From contig JAYKXP010000081.1 in the NCBI GenBank assembly GCA_037176845.1, positions 62,001 through 126,000 of the forward strand: a DNA stretch of 64,000 nt, read 5' to 3'. Source of the stretch: Paramarasmius palmivorus (lineage: Eukaryota; Basidiomycota; Agaricomycetes; Agaricales; Marasmiaceae). A program made the translations under genes and the position numbers. Position 1 is the stretch's first letter. Every line of letters starts with the position of its first letter. The notes under the pieces were generated by a model. The model was not told the DNA's origin, searched no databases, and worked only from the letters and a program-made list of their open reading frames with translations. Shown here one piece after another: positions 11,537 through 25,875 of this stretch.

Positions 11537-13563
11537 CTATTGACCCTGGTTTGCCTTTCTGCGATACTCTGCTTCCTTGTCAAGTGTGTGTTTTATCATG
11601 GCATCGCGACCGCCAAGGGCAAGCGAAGAAACGACCCAGATCTTCTGCATCTTGGGTACGGACCGCTTCAGCTGATCCATTGCTTTCAATACCAATTGGG
11701 GAGACGCAGAACCCGTGGTCAAGCATTCGACCGCGACGTTGAGATAGACTGATCAGAGTTTTAGCCTATCGACACTCATGACAATTTGCAAAGGTAGCTT
11801 ACAACAATGATATTCGTCGTCGTCAGGAAGCTTGTTCGCGGCATTCATGTAAGAGACACCGGCCTCTAAGCAAAGCTTGGATTCTTCGAGCTTATCGTTG
11901 GTTAACTTTGCCTTTTCACGAGAGACGTAGCCCCTCATACTAGGGGATAGAGTCAGTGATAGGGTTTTCAAAGGCTAAAGTAACCTTACGCGTGAGCGTG
12001 ACCACAAGGGTAGTCGTAATAAGCTAGCTGGAAGGCGTAATGGGTTCCTGTCGGCGCGATTTTTCCCTCGACGCTTTTGATTACTTCGTTCGCTTCTTCT
12101 AACAACTCCTCAAGAATCTTAAGTTTGTTCGCGGCGGTTTTCTCCCCTGCAGCAAGCTACTTTTGTTAGTATCTCTTTCACAGCATAACATGAGTGATAC
12201 ACACTTTCATTAGAGTTTCCATGTGAAGATATTGGACGCCTCGAAGGAAAGTCTCTTCAAAGATACCTCCACGAAGTTCTGGACCCATGTCGGCCCATTT
12301 TTCCCGTCCCCATTTGATGACTTGGATCACACGATTGAGAAACTCGACCATCTTGTCTTGATTGTTCTGCAGACCTCCGTCGGTGAAGCCCATAGCAATC
12401 CAGGTGCTGGTGTGCAATAGTCAGAGGCAGCCATCGATGAACGAACCGAGCTTACCGCAGACATGTCCCCAAAGTCTGACGGGCTTTTTCCCAGCCATCA
12501 GATCTGATACGCTTCTCCATGTTTTCATAAAGAGTGTCGAAGGGTTCATATGCCCAGCCGCTCAGGCACGTATTCTCTCCTCTGACTATAGAACAAATTA
12601 GTGCGAGAATCCATTGACAAGGTTACAATAGCTGGTCACATTGTCTTTGGAGCTTCTCGAGCCAGGTAGGGTTCGAGATGTGGAAGCATCGCTGATCCGT
12701 AAGTATCGCATTGGTGATATGTTCGATAACTTGCATGTTGAATTGCGCCATGAGTCCTATCGTTCTCACTTGGTCCATCTTCAAAGTTCCTTGCTCAAAG
12801 TCATCATATGCGCCACTAATCACCCAGGCCTATATCGACATTATATCAGCTCAACGATGACTAACGGTGAGTGCGAGATCTTACACTACTCTTCGTATTA
12901 CCTTCGCGCTCCAGCTGAGGAATCATGGCCTTTGCGATCACCCACGGCATCGAGTTGCTTTGACTGTTATTGAACTGTGGGAGCTGTATGGGAGTTTGAA
13001 GTGCCCGTTCTGCCGCTGTAATGGCTTTGGCAAGAGCAACTTCATACTGTTGCTTTTGTTTCTTTTCGCCCTCGGTGAGATTTTCCTTTGGCAAGGAATC
13101 GAGAGCTTTCTTCCAAGATCCTTGGCTGTTGTGCGGTTGTAAGAGAGCCTGCGAAGGATACTCGTTAGATCAGGGTTCAGTGGCACACACGGCGACGCGT
13201 CTCACATCTTGAGCTGTGGCTAGCCTGGCCCAAGCTTTTGCATAATTTGGATCGAGCTGGGTCGCCTAAGGGAATGTTTGAGTCATGGATTTACTAGGAA
13301 AGGCTGGATATATCACCTTCGCGGCATCCATTCCCGCGTCCATGTATCTGAGCTTCCGCGGTCAACCTGTGAAGCGATGAAAACGATATGTGTACTCACC
13401 TCTTCATACCTAGTCTGCATGCAGCACGGTTGGCATATAGAATGGCATTCTTGTCGTCAAGCGCAATTGCCTGGGTGTATTTCTGAACAGCGGCCTTATA
13501 ATCCTCCTTGGCGAAAAGCGCGTTGCCTTCATCTTTCAGCTTCTTTGCTCGTTCGGTTGGCAT
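11537..13563 (-). CDS. TPR-repeat protein, left copy
   Basis: The start at 13563 gives MPTERAKKLKDEGNALFAKE and then YTQAIALDDKNAILYANRAA, a canonical tetratricopeptide repeat pair of the co-chaperone kind. Later exons carry NPDLTSILRRL, ENLTEGEKKQKQQYEVALAK, MDQVRTIGLMAQFNMQVIEH and CLEAGVSYMNAANKLPDDDE. The last exon, VYLNVAVECLTTGSASPQLV, ends ANQGQ with the stop at 11537. About nine introns. The partial gene at 63082 is a clear paralogue and shows the same N-terminal TPR block and the same MEHISNSILTD-type middle. TPR domains bind peptide ligands, often Hsp70/Hsp90 tails; the C-terminal half is not a family I can name. Confidence 0.75.
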
Positions 13564-13894
13564 GTTTTTTTTTTCTGTGGTGGATGCTTGAATGAGAAAA
13601 GATAGAGACTGGGGAAGCGAGGAGCTCTTACACAGCTTGTGAAGAGGCAGAAGCTTGTTTGACGTACAGTTTATGCCTGAGTCTCGTTTTGTCGGAAATG
13701 TCTGTTGCTCCCACCATCACATGAAAGCTAACCAGCCCACAACAAACCCAAGCGATATCCGAATCTTGTTAATATGATGTCTTCTTTCAGTTCCATAGAG
13801 CGTTGGTCGAATTTTCGTAGATGAAGGTAGAGGAAAGAGACGAGTTGCACGTAAGCGCGCAGTAACAAAATTCTCAGGCATCTACAAGTAGCTA
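13564..13894. other. Intergenic, TPR gene promoter region
   Basis: 331 bp upstream of the left TPR gene start. No exon or repeat is supported. Confidence 0.4.
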
Positions 13895-14750
13895 CTACAG
13901 CGGCTTCAGCATTGTACCTATACGCAGAATATGACGCCTTTCAGACTGCTTCTCACTTTGAATCTTCTCAATATCCTCTGCACCATCGGAACTTGCGTTA
14001 GAACGAGTAAAGAATTCATGTACGAGACTTACCTTCAGTATATCCGGTTCCACCTTGACTTTCAAGAACAGAGGCCACTCTCGGATTTCCGTATGTGATC
14101 ACCATCAGAGGCAGAACAAAATGCACAAATCATGCTGTTCATGACGTTGCTCAAACCTGACTTGAATGCAATGCGGGTGTCCAACACCTCCCGAGCATCG
14201 AAAGGTAGTCGAACTTCGGGCGTGGAAGTCGATGAGGCCTAGGGATTCCGAGGACAAGAGCAAAACTTTTGCTGCCAAGAATGGCAACGAATAGCTGACG
14301 GAGGTCATCGAGAGGTCATTGCATGTTTGGGGTCCAGAGTCGTCGAGCTTGATATTTGTGAACATGGTCAGCTCGAATACCACCGTTCCCGCATACCAGA
14401 ACTTGGGTCTTCCATGACAGCCGATGCATATTAGGAAATTTTCTTCGCCGAGGGACTTCATATAGCCTATTATTTCGACGATAGTGTTGGCTGTGGTGGA
14501 AGACGGAGGTTGTGGACTTTTGAGTAGAGGGCATTTGCAAACATGATGTAGCGCACTTATGTATCGTTGCTGTTCCCTAATTCCAGCTTCAACAGTCTCT
14601 CGGAACACGGGCTTCTTGCGCATTGAATATTCTAGCGTATAGAAGATCGTTGAACATGGCTTGACGGCTCCTAGTGAATGTCGAAGTCGAAGATTGAGGA
14701 AGGGGTTCAAGGGCCCACGGTCAGAAGCGAAAGTAAACGTGGACACGAAC
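13895..14750 (-). CDS. Unresolved multi-exon gene
   Basis: The most convincing chain at the 3' end is PEVRLPFDAREVLDTRIAF, an intron starting gtcagg, VASVLESQGGTGYTE, a gtaagt intron, then EDIEKIQSEKQSERRHILR and a stop at 13895. A longer open frame (14105-14746) overlaps in another phase and contains plausible exon sequence. The 5' half up to about 15.1 kb contains MRINGQKLDLLQPGRIISG, which resembles the start of an arrestin N-fold, but I could not connect the exons. No product is assigned. Confidence 0.35.
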
Positions 14751-15850
14751 CATGACGGCCAACTACCGAATCGTCAAACATCATGCACTGCGGCATTCTC
14801 ATCTCATCTCTCCTTCTTGAAAGCGATCAGGAAAGTCCAAAGGCCTTTGAATACGACATTGAGCATTGAACAGAGCTGTGGAACGTTCGGTCCAGGTTTG
14901 CCTTTACACAATTACAATTCCAAAGCCAGACCGCTGATAATTCGACCTGGCTGCAGCAGGTCCAACTTTTGTCCGTTAATCCTCATAGTATTCGGCCATG
15001 ACGGAAGAAAACACGAGATATTCAAATTGTGGGATTGTGGTCGCGAAAATTGTTGTGATGGATGAAGTCAGGTTAATCCTTCCGGCGTCAGTGACAGGTT
15101 CACATCCCAATTTTCACACTAGGAAAAAGCAGCACAGTCCATGTATCGAGTTGCAGCCTGTTCCCAGTGCTGTGATTGGATAATCCAGCAGCAAGATGGA
15201 GCCGTTCAATGATGATAACCTGGATGACGCTGTGCGGACTCTGCGGAGTGCGCGTTTGCGGTCATATCTACGGGGATCTTCTGGCGAAAGTATTTGCCAT
15301 TGACATTTTACGCAAGGCTCTGCATCACTGCCAGTTTCCCTTTGTTTCCATCTTGTGCAGGTACCAAGGTGGCTCTTGGAAGAACACCCGTGTGTCATTC
15401 GACCCATGCCCAGGTTTGGTTGCCCCACCTCCAGCTTCGACTTGGAGAGACTTTCAACATCTCCTAAGCATCTAGCTTGCGAGACATCTTCGCAAAATCT
15501 AGCTGCTCCGCCGTTTCGCATCAAGGACCTCTCGGCTATAGACTTGGTAATTCTCGGTCTTCGGAAGAAACAGATACCGGCTCCCAGACTTTCAGGACAC
15601 GATTTCACATCACCTGAACCTTTTTAAACTTCGACCATTATGTTCGTAGAAGTCGTGACTGGGGGTACGTATGGATTTTTGCTTAACATCTCACGTTCTG
15701 ACGCTTGATGACCAGTTTTTATCACAGACACTCATTGTCAGTCACTATCCTGACATTAGCGTTCTTCTGTGACTCGTCACGTAACTTCAAAATGCCTTCC
15801 GATGTCAAAAACTTGTCCCGCCGGCTAGAACTGTTCAAAATTGCTTTATA
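14751..15850. other. Unresolved stretch with long minus-strand open frame
   Basis: This may hold the 5' exons of the preceding minus-strand gene. A 164-codon minus frame (15114-15608) includes KSKLEVGQPNLGMGR and RALRRVRTASSRLSS, but no domain or consistent splice chain was found. The part beyond 15650 is the promoter of the FAD oxidase. Confidence 0.3.
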
Positions 15851-17918
15851 ATGAAATCTGTTTTCAAAGGATTGGAGCGTTCCTCGTCTTTTTACTTGTC
15901 GCTCAAGTCATCGTCCTCATTCACGGAGATGCTTTTTGGCCATTCGGACGTCTTTCTGGCCTTGGTATGGGCGACGCTCACTTCGGTCTGGGCACAAGAC
16001 GCCAAAACAGCCTGTCAACAAATCGAGAACGCAGTCTCAGGGGATTCGGCTGTCTATTATCCTGGTATGTCTCTTGTCTGATGATTCTCCTGTATTCTAA
16101 CGCTTGGCCCTTTGCAGGTTCGCTTCAGTACGGCAGAGGTATCTTCCACTGGTCATCATCTAGCTCGCAGTTGTCGGTGTGCTCTGTGGAACCCGCGACA
16201 GCAGAAGATGTTGGAAAAATCGTGAGCATACCCATATCCAGAGAAAGAAAGAAATGCACATTGGTCAATACGTTCTACAGCTACAAGTTGTAGGATCTTC
16301 TCGGACGCCATTTGCAGTATGAGCTAAGTTTATACATCGCATCGCACAACATTCATTCCTAGTAGGTCAAAGGTGGAGGTCATACCGCCAACCCTGGATT
16401 CTCGTCTACGACTGGCGTTCACATCGCCATGTCTCGATTCTCGGAAGTGACGTATAACGAGGAGTCGAATACCGCTGTGGTCGGTACTGGTCTCGTTTGG
16501 GACGACGTATACAATGTACTGGAACCCTTGGGTATCGTGGTCGTTGGCGGGCGGTTCACTGGCGTCGGTGTTGCTGGATACTCGTTAGGAGGAGGTATGT
16601 GTAACACTGGATTGGCATAGGCCGATGTGCTCATTTACGTGTTCCAGGTTATTCGTGGCATACTAACCAATATGGGTTTACTGTCGACAACATTCTCGCC
16701 TTCGAGCTCGTCCTTCCGAACGGAACTGTCCAGAATGTAACCGAAGGTTCTGATGCAGAGCTATTCTGGGGACTGAAGGTATGCCGGCGGTATAGTAAAT
16801 ATCCTATCGTTTGACCATTGTTCACGTAGGGAGGGTTCAACAACTTTGTAGGCCTGACGACAACCTCTCGCTTGTCAATCGTCTAACAGCACCATTAGGG
16901 AATCGTGACAAGGATAACTTTCAAGACGTTTCCTCTCACCAAGGTTTGGGTATGTTATTCATAGCCATTGCTCTCATATTTTGGTTTTCATGTCGTTCCT
17001 CAGGGTGGCCTAATATCATATCCCATTGGAACGCACGCCGCAGTCAAGAAGGCGATCTCTAACTTCGTCGAGAACGTTAAAGATCCCAAGGCTGCTATCT
17101 TCTCAGCTTACAATGTTGTCATCGGACAGGTATGTGTTTATTGTAACTGCCTTGTTCAGCATCCTGAGCTGTTCAAAGGTCCCGGTATTTCTGCAATACC
17201 TATTCTATGATGCCCCCACAGTGCCTGACGGCGTTTTCGACGACTTCTTGAGGATCCCTTTCTTGACAAAAGATGTCAGCACTCGTTCTTTCCCTTCCCT
17301 TGTTCGAGCAACTATTACCAACATAACAACCGGAACTAGGTAACTTTTCTGATTTCCTGATTCGCATTTAGGCTCATACACGTTGACAGAGGAATCTTTG
17401 ATACAGTTCCTGTCACTCATTACACTCCCAGCTTGATCGATGCTATCGTCAACGAAACCGACGTGAGTACTAGTCTGACTCAACGATCTCGGAATGTAAC
17501 TGAGCGTATTTCTGGCCAGTTCTGGGGTGACAGACTATTTCTCAAAAGCCCCATTACCATGTCATGGGGTATCGAACCCTTCCTACCTTCTTCTTTATCG
17601 GCGGGAAACTCGAGCTCTCCTTTCCCTGCTACCCGACCAGAGGGGAAGGCGTTATGTCCTACAATCCTTTACTACAACTGGGCGCTTTCAGGCTTCGACG
17701 ACGACTTCCATGATGGTGCTCGTCAAAGCGTTGCAGCTATCAAAGCGCTGGCACAATCCGAAGGCGTGCTTGGTGATAGCAAGTATCCAAACTATGCCAT
17801 TTTCGATACTCCGTTGGAGGAGATGTATGGAAGTGACAATGCACAGAGGTTAAAAGATCTTAAGAAGGTTGTGGATCCTGACGATGTAATGGGCCTATGT
17901 GGTGGATTCAAATTCTAG
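15851..17918 (+). CDS. Secreted FAD-linked oxidoreductase (VAO/berberine-bridge-like)
   Basis: About nine exons. The ATG at 15851 opens an N-terminal region with the hydrophobic stretch DVFLALVWATLTSVWA, a likely signal peptide or anchor, followed by a mature sequence starting QDAKTACQQIENAVS. The FAD_binding_4 domain contains VKGGGHTANPGFSST, whose His is the usual 8-alpha covalent FAD ligand, then GGRFTGVGVAGYSLGGGYSW and GLKGGFNNFGIVTRITFKTF. The second covalent Cys of plant berberine-bridge enzymes is absent from the GVGVAGYS region, so mono-covalent flavin is expected. The C-terminal BBE segment (LKKVVDPDDVMGLCGGFKF) is complete, ending at 17918. Substrates in this family include sugars, alkaloids and polyketides; none can be chosen here. 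Confidence 0.88.
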
Positions 17919-18314
17919 CCGACGGTAGTATAGGTATTAATGTTACCCTTGTCACCCTAGCCTGTACACGCATATGTCGTGTGGAGTATTCACGTCTTGG
18001 ATCCAGCATCGATTCCTCGAAGGCTGTTGTTTGCCGTTGGGATCCACTGCACTGATTGAAATTCGTCGATTCAGTTTCCGCTGGTATGTACAGGATTACT
18101 GTAGATGTCGTGCAACAAAGCTGTAACGAAGTTGCTTCCATGAGATGGAGTAAAGAGGACCCTGAAGCACAGCCAAGCACAGCTAGGCACGCGAGCACAA
18201 AAAAGTCTCGTGGCAGTGAACCGTGACGCGTGACGCAGGTGGCCCGTGCGCGACTTTAAAGGCGCGCAGCGCTGAAACTCATCATCGATCTTCAACTTCT
18301 TTTCTCATCACGAT
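17919..18314. other. Intergenic, promoter of penta-EF-hand gene A
   Basis: 396 bp between two plus-strand genes. A GC-richer patch with a repeated GTGACGC motif sits at about 18222-18238. No other element was recognised. Confidence 0.4.
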
Positions 18315-19538
<1,224 letters not shown>

Positions 19539-20829
19539 TTTATCTCGCCATCTTTACTGTATTTAGTATGTACCATAGGGAGTTTTGTAGCGTTTCGATT
19601 CTCGAAGCCATGTATTTTCAGTGTTTCCCCTCATGAGGAAATTGTGGATGGTTACAGACTCGATTTGGCGCCGGGCGCTTAGACTATTCCCACGAACGTC
19701 ACCTTTTCCCAAACCATATCGTGCATGCGCGTCCTCTTCAAGGCCTTGAACTGCACGGTAACAGACCAAACACAGACGTTGTTGAATGTTCTGATCTCCG
19801 GTCAATATAGGACTCCTCAATCTATCATCCGTATAATTGTAGTTCACGAAGGAGACATCGGAACTGATTCAGTCAACAACCAGCGCGCAATGTCATGATG
19901 GAGAAAGGAATTTGGACCCTTTGAATCGCCGGCGCCGTATCTTGGCACTGTACGAGGCTTTCTAGGGTTGGGTACGGTGTTTTCAGATTAGTTTCGGGAT
20001 GGGTATGTCCTCCTACCTGTTGCCTACCTGAAGTTTCCAGATTTCAAGTCGCTCACTAGCATCTGCGTAACATGCACTGTTGTTCGGCTTATGAACCTCT
20101 CTCGACGAATTATACTGTACCTGGTTCGCCACTTCTCGCCGTCTTAATCTGAGGGGCACTGCTGCAAATGAATCGCTTGTGAATGTCGACCCTTTCCTGC
20201 ATAGACGTGTATCGAGGTATTTAAATCCATTTATTGTCTTTTGTACATTGACGGCTAACGTGATGGTTTTGAATTGTAGAAGTTCGTACCACTACATCGA
20301 CATCAACGAATGAGAATGGCTACAATAATACGGGTGCGTGATAAAGACTGCATTTACTATCCGTGACTAACACAATTCTGCATTATTCAGCATTCATGAA
20401 AGATATAACGCTTACAACTACTCCGGGCTTCTTCAGGCTTCTTCCAAGCATTTTTATAGTGGTTGGCGATGGATTGAACGATTCATAATACCGCGCATAA
20501 GCGTCGTTGTGTCATAGGAACGTATATATCCTCGCTTACATAGAATTCACGCTTGTGGCCTCACGTTCGTGTGTTCGTTGACACGCTCTATCTCTAACCC
20601 CGGATAAACTCAGGACTTGCAAGCCCGGATGCCGTCCACGTCACCTCGCCAATAGTCTTAGAAGGACTGGGACAGGTGGGAATGGTTGCCATTGATAGCA
20701 AGGTGCGTTTAATAACGTTTGACCGGTATTTCTTATCGAGTTTTTGTCTCTAGGATTTATATAAGACGCGGTTTCAACTCATGTTAAATTCCTCGTCTCC
20801 TCTGTCGCCATCTTAACTCTCAATAAGCC
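19539..20829. other. Long intergenic region before UGT A
   Basis: 1.29 kb with no supported protein-coding exon. A 94-codon minus frame (19563-19847) has no domain. Intron-like sequences are present near 20.22-20.28 kb, so a non-coding transcript or remote 5' UTR is possible but unproven. Confidence 0.35.
20758..20765 (+). promoter_or_regulatory. TATA box of UGT A
   Basis: TATATAAG lies 65 bp upstream of the ATG of UGT A. The paralogue has TATATATAG at nearly the same distance, which supports function. Confidence 0.5.
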
Positions 20830-22770
20830 ATGGGTGCTCTCAGCAAACCCATCAATCGCCATATCATTATGCATGCTATTGCTGCATGGGGTACGTTGGA
20901 TTGCAATAGGCCGTGTATCTCGATACTTGACTAACCTCTGGTATTGCAGGTCACAACAAGCCTCTGATTACATTTGCAATCCTCATTGCAGAGGCACGAC
21001 CAAACGTCATACTGACGATTTTGACGAATGCGTCGATGCATGCCAAGATGCACGCAGAACTCAAGAATCTACCTGAAGAGAGATTGGACCCAATCTCCCA
21101 TAGAGTTCAGTTCGTATTCCATACTCATGCATATAGATTCTCGTTCCTAGACACGTTCACAGTATCATAAATGTTGGCGGCGAAACAGGCTCCCTACCTG
21201 GCCTGGAGATGGATCAAGTAGCATCCTCCTTGATAACCCTTTACAAGCAATCAGGAGTTGTGACATGTTTGACATCTGGAAACACTGTCGGAGGACCTGA
21301 CCTGCCTCCTCCCAGTGTTGCCATAATTGATGTAAGAATCTCATATTATACTCACAGCTGAGGAAATGCTAACTCGGAAGATCAGCCCTTCGCACCGTAC
21401 GCCATAGCGGCGATTCGCTCCGTGGCATCTCCTCTAGCGGTCCCCATCTTACTGTGGTTCACTTCGACCGCCGGAACTGCAACGCACTTCGTAGGCCCAG
21501 AAGAACTAGGAGGCGGACCTGATTTTGTCGATTTGATTGACAAGGAAACGAAGCTCAGTGGGCGCCCGTTCAAGGATGTCGCCCCTAAGGTATTATAATT
21601 CGCCTAAATAGGTATCCACTGAAGCATACTTACGTTCTCGGCGCGACACAGTTGATATTCCCGGTAAAGGGCGAAGTAATTCAACTTCCTGGATATCCTG
21701 CACTCTATGATTACGAACTTACTCCTCAAGAGGTAAGTTACCCGCCTTTTGCACGGTGTATGTCTTGATGACTCCGCGGCGCTAGACAAATATGCCAGGT
21801 CATGAAGAAGTGATCTACGCTATGCGAAAGGCAGCTTACCAAGTTGAGGGGACCATTACTGCATCAACTTCCGTGCTCGAAAAGGATGCCGTACAAGCAA
21901 TTCGGTCTCACTTCCAGAAACTTGGACAAGAATGGATAAATATAGCACCTCTTTCAGTAATTCCTGGTGTGCAGGTGTCAACAAAGAAAGACGAGGCGAT
22001 AGACTCGTTCTTAGGCAGGATGGAACAGCAGTTCGGTGGACGGTCTGTCCTATACGTGCGTCCCGTTTTTATCCCATATGCTCCACCTCAACCCACATGT
22101 ACTCAGATTTCGTTTGGCTCCGTTTGGTGGCCTCCCAAAGTTGATACTCTCTGGGCTCTCCTCGACTCGCTCATTGCCGAAAGAGTGCCATTCATTATGG
22201 CGTCTCCATCGCCCTTTGCGCAAGTTCCGGACGATATCAAGCAGCGTGCTCGAGAAAGTGGGATCGGAATGATTGTAAACTGGGCGCCGCAGGAACACAT
22301 CCTAACGCATAGCGCCACGGGATGGTTCCTTACCCACGGTGGATGGAACAGCACACAAGAAGCTCTGGTGCATAAAGTTCCTCTGTGAGTGCATGAACAT
22401 GCAGTATGACCAGCTCAATATTGATGGCCCCTACTACAGAATTTTCTGGCCAATTGGTGCTGACCAGCCCCTCATTTCTGCGCTCCTTACTCTCACGCAC
22501 GAAGCCGCGTTCGAGCTTGTGGAGGTACGCACTGGGGAACACGGCACGAAGAAGCCCTATCGCTGTAACTCAGATGGCATGTCTCCGAAATTCACTCTAC
22601 AATCGGCAAAAGAGGAGTTCCATCGGGTGTTAAAGAGCATTAGAGGAGAGGAAGGCCAGCGTGTGCGGTCTAACTTTTTGCAGCTGGCAGAACAAATTGA
22701 GAAGACCTGGGACGATGGTGGTGAAGCTAGAGAGCAGCTGGAGTTTTTCTTGGGGAGATTTGTAGATTGA
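20830..22770 (+). CDS. UDP-glycosyltransferase (GT1), tandem copy A
   Basis: Transfers a sugar from a UDP-sugar to a small lipophilic acceptor, probably in the cytosol. The ATG at 20830 gives [20 protein letters not shown] followed after an intron by [18 protein letters not shown], the GT-B N-lobe with the catalytic-type HxxxHA/GH pattern. The C-lobe contains [10 protein letters not shown] (after an intron) and the donor-binding signature [20 protein letters not shown], then [16 protein letters not shown] and [10 protein letters not shown]. The gene ends EFFLGRFVD. Intron positions match copy B. The two lie head to tail 1.1 kb apart, a recent tandem duplication. Acceptor is unknown; detoxification or sterol/phenol glycosylation are possibilities. 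Confidence 0.9.
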
Positions 22771-23908
22771 ATGAGTCTTGCAATATAACGTAGATCCTTT
22801 AGAAACTCTGACGTTTAGAATTAGTGACACTGCCAACAGTGTCAGAGTTGAGTACGTTGAGTCAGATTGGAGTCAGAGTCGGATGAATAAATACCCGTGA
22901 CTTAACTCCCGTTGTCTATGGTGCGTCCATCAAGTTCCCACGATGTCGCTTTTCTCTTTCTGCCATGGTAATGTACGACAAGCTCTTTGCGGGTGACATG
23001 GCTCATTTCAAAGACCTCTCGATGACTGACTCACCGCAACCCTAATATACCATTTGGTTCAAATATCATGGACAGGCGACCTCCACCGTGACGAAGCATT
23101 CGACCGTACCCCGCTGTTACCGTACCTAATTTACTGCACTTCCAGATATCCTTGTGTCCGGCCCACTACTATATGATGGTATTTTCTCGAGCGCGATGAC
23201 AGTGCCCCTTCATTGTGTCCTAACTCAAAATAGCCCATTTGCCGCATCAGACCTCGTTCTCGTCTTTCGCGATCAGAAGCACCAAAACAAGTGCATCTAT
23301 CTGAAAAATAAATGTGTAAGCACCGTATTTTCAATGCTTTGGCGTGCAACTGAATGATATGTACTGGTATCGTTATCTAGACAGCGTGGAATAAAGGGTG
23401 TCATTCAGGAACATTCGTACGTGACAAAAATTGCTTATGCTTTCGAGTCGCTCAAATATCACAACAGGTTGGCGTCATCCATATTATCCAGCATTCAAGT
23501 ATCACAAACCCAATAACACCGGGCTCACCGGGATCACAAACTTTGGACGACTGCCGCTCTGACTCAATTGTTACCGAACACCCTTCACGCCAATCCCGAA
23601 CGTTCAAGCTGTTCGTTCCATGCACCTTTCACTCACGAATAAACTTGCTGAGGTCATGGCCTTACAGGTTGCATACAGTCTAGTCACATTCGTGGGCTTC
23701 TTACCCAACTTCCGATGCCATTCTCATCCTATCAAAGGACTGTATTACTCACATAGAGAGTAGCGAGGTGAGCATGTTGGTCTTCGGAATTTTATACCGG
23801 TTTTAATGCTGCAAGCCGAAAGGAGGATTTACGGGTCTACATCCTGTATATATAGCTCGAACGCTTTGCTAGACTCCTCATACTTTTTCCCTTGGGTACA
23901 AACAAGCC
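22771..23908. other. Spacer between tandem UGT genes
   Basis: 1.14 kb with no supported coding exon. It holds the UGT A 3' end and the UGT B promoter. An imperfect palindrome, gtgacactgccaacagtgtcag, lies near 22824-22845. Confidence 0.4.
23847..23855 (+). promoter_or_regulatory. TATA box of UGT B
   Basis: TATATATAG lies 62 bp upstream of the UGT B ATG, matching the spacing in UGT A. Confidence 0.5.
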
Positions 23909-25875
23909 ATGAGTGCCCCTGGTAGTCAATCTGTAAATCGCCACATTGTCATGCATGCTTGTACTGCTTGGGGTACGTTCTGCGATGAAATCTTGGCACC
24001 CCGCTTACCTTGGATGCTACAGGCCACAATAAACCCCTCGTCACACTAGCGATTCTTATAGCGGAGGCACGAAAGAACGCGGTGGTCACAATTCTCACGA
24101 ATACACCAATGCACACCAAAATGATGAAAGAGCTGAGGAACTTGCCTGCCAAGCGCTTTGATGCCATTAGCCACAGAATTCAGTACGTATTCCCACTTCT
24201 TTGGCTTGTCTATGCATTCTAAAGTGACTCTCCACAGTATTATGGATGTAGGCGGACGGACAGGTCTTCAGCCTTATGAAGAGGTGGAACAAGTCGCATC
24301 CTCCCTTGTGTTGTTATACAAACAATCGGGAGATGTAAGATGCCTAACGTCCGGGAGGACTATTGGAGGATCTGAACTGCCTCCTCCGAGTGTCGCAATC
24401 GTCGACGTACGTGTTCACATCTTTATATTTGTGCTACCCACTAACCATAGCACACTTGGTCAGCCGTTTGCTACATATGCTTTACAAGCTTTGCGGTCTG
24501 TAGCGTCACCTCAAGATGTTCCCATCCTACTGTGGTTCACTTCAACTGCCGGACTAGCGATATACATGGGGGGCCCAAAAGAACTCGGAGGTCGGTTCGA
24601 TTACTACAAAGCCATGCTTGATGAGGAAGTGAAAGTGAAAGGACGAAAGCTCGAGGAGGTAGTTGACCAGGTGAGATGGTGACTTACTACGCTTTTGATG
24701 AGGTTACATTCTTATATACATTATAGCTGATGCTCCCCACGAGAGGCGACGTTGTCGAGATTCCTGGTTATCCTCCTGTCTACGACTACGAGTTATCCCC
24801 CCAAGAGGTCAGTATATTTCTTTTCCTTAATACATATCTAATAAGCAAGCCATTCACTTCGGCAGGTGTCTGTGGCCGGCCATGGATACTTGGTTTACAA
24901 TACACGGAATGCAGTGCAACAGGTTGAAGGAACTATTACTGTTGCCACTTCTGTACTGGAAAAGGACGCTGTGCAGGCGATCAGGTCACATTACCAGGCT
25001 TTGGGACACGAATGGATAAACATTGGACCTCTCTCTGTTATCCCTGGCGTGAAGACGGCATCGGCCAAGGACGAAGAAATAGAGTCGTTCTTGGACAGGA
25101 TGGAACAACAGTTCGGCGGCCAGTCTGTTGTATACGTGCGTTCATCTCCGATATAGTCGCCAGTGGACTTATATTTCACCAGATTTCATTTGGTTCCGTT
25201 TGGTGGCCTCCACAAGTCGAGACAATTTGGGCTCTCTTAGATGAACTTACAGACGCGAGGGTACCGTTCATAATGGCGTCTGGGTCTTCATTGGCACAAG
25301 TGCCGGAAGACGTCAAACAACGTGCTCAGGAAAGTGGAAACGGTATGGTCGTGAGCTGGGCACCACAAGAGCAGATTCTCAATCACACCGCGACGGGTTG
25401 GTTCCTTACCCATGGTGGATGGAATAGCACACAAGAGGCCTTAATACATAAAGTTCCCCTGTAAGTGGACAAATATCGCCACTCAGCCTCGTCACCTAAC
25501 TGCTACTCCAGAATTTTTTGGCCAATCATTGGGGACCAGCCGCTCAACGCTGCACTCCTCACGCTCAAGTATAAAGCCGCGTTTGAACTTCTAGAAGTGC
25601 GCACCGGCGAACGCGGTACAAAGAGGCCTTATCGCTGCGGTTCGGATGACACAGTTCCGCGTTTCGCTGTTGACTCGGCTAAAGAGGAATTCCGCCGAAT
25701 GATACAGAGCATGAAAGGGGAAGACGGCCAACGCGTACGATCTAACTTCTTGCAACTTGCAGAACAGGTTGCAAAGACTTGGAACGATGGGGGTGAAGCC
25801 AAAGAACAGCTCGAGTTGTTCCTGAAGAAAATTTGTAGACTGAGGAAACTGCAGGGAAAGGGCCATGCACTTTAG
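23909..25875 (+). CDS. UDP-glycosyltransferase (GT1), tandem copy B
   Basis: Paralogue of the preceding gene. It starts MSAPGSQSVNRHIVMHACTA, then [19 protein letters not shown]. It retains the donor-site signature [20 protein letters not shown] and [20 protein letters not shown], and the exon-intron layout of copy A. The C-terminus differs: copy A ends GRFVD, while here an A-run at 25828-25831 is one base longer than the aligned sequence, shifting the frame and adding KKICRLRKLQGKGHAL before the stop at 25875. The catalytic core is intact, so it is likely active. The extra tail could be real divergence or a sequencing indel. Confidence 0.88.

Noticed and set aside
15114..15608. 164-codon minus-strand frame as an independent gene
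   Set aside because: Composition is unremarkable and no domain or splice partner was found; kept only as an unresolved stretch.
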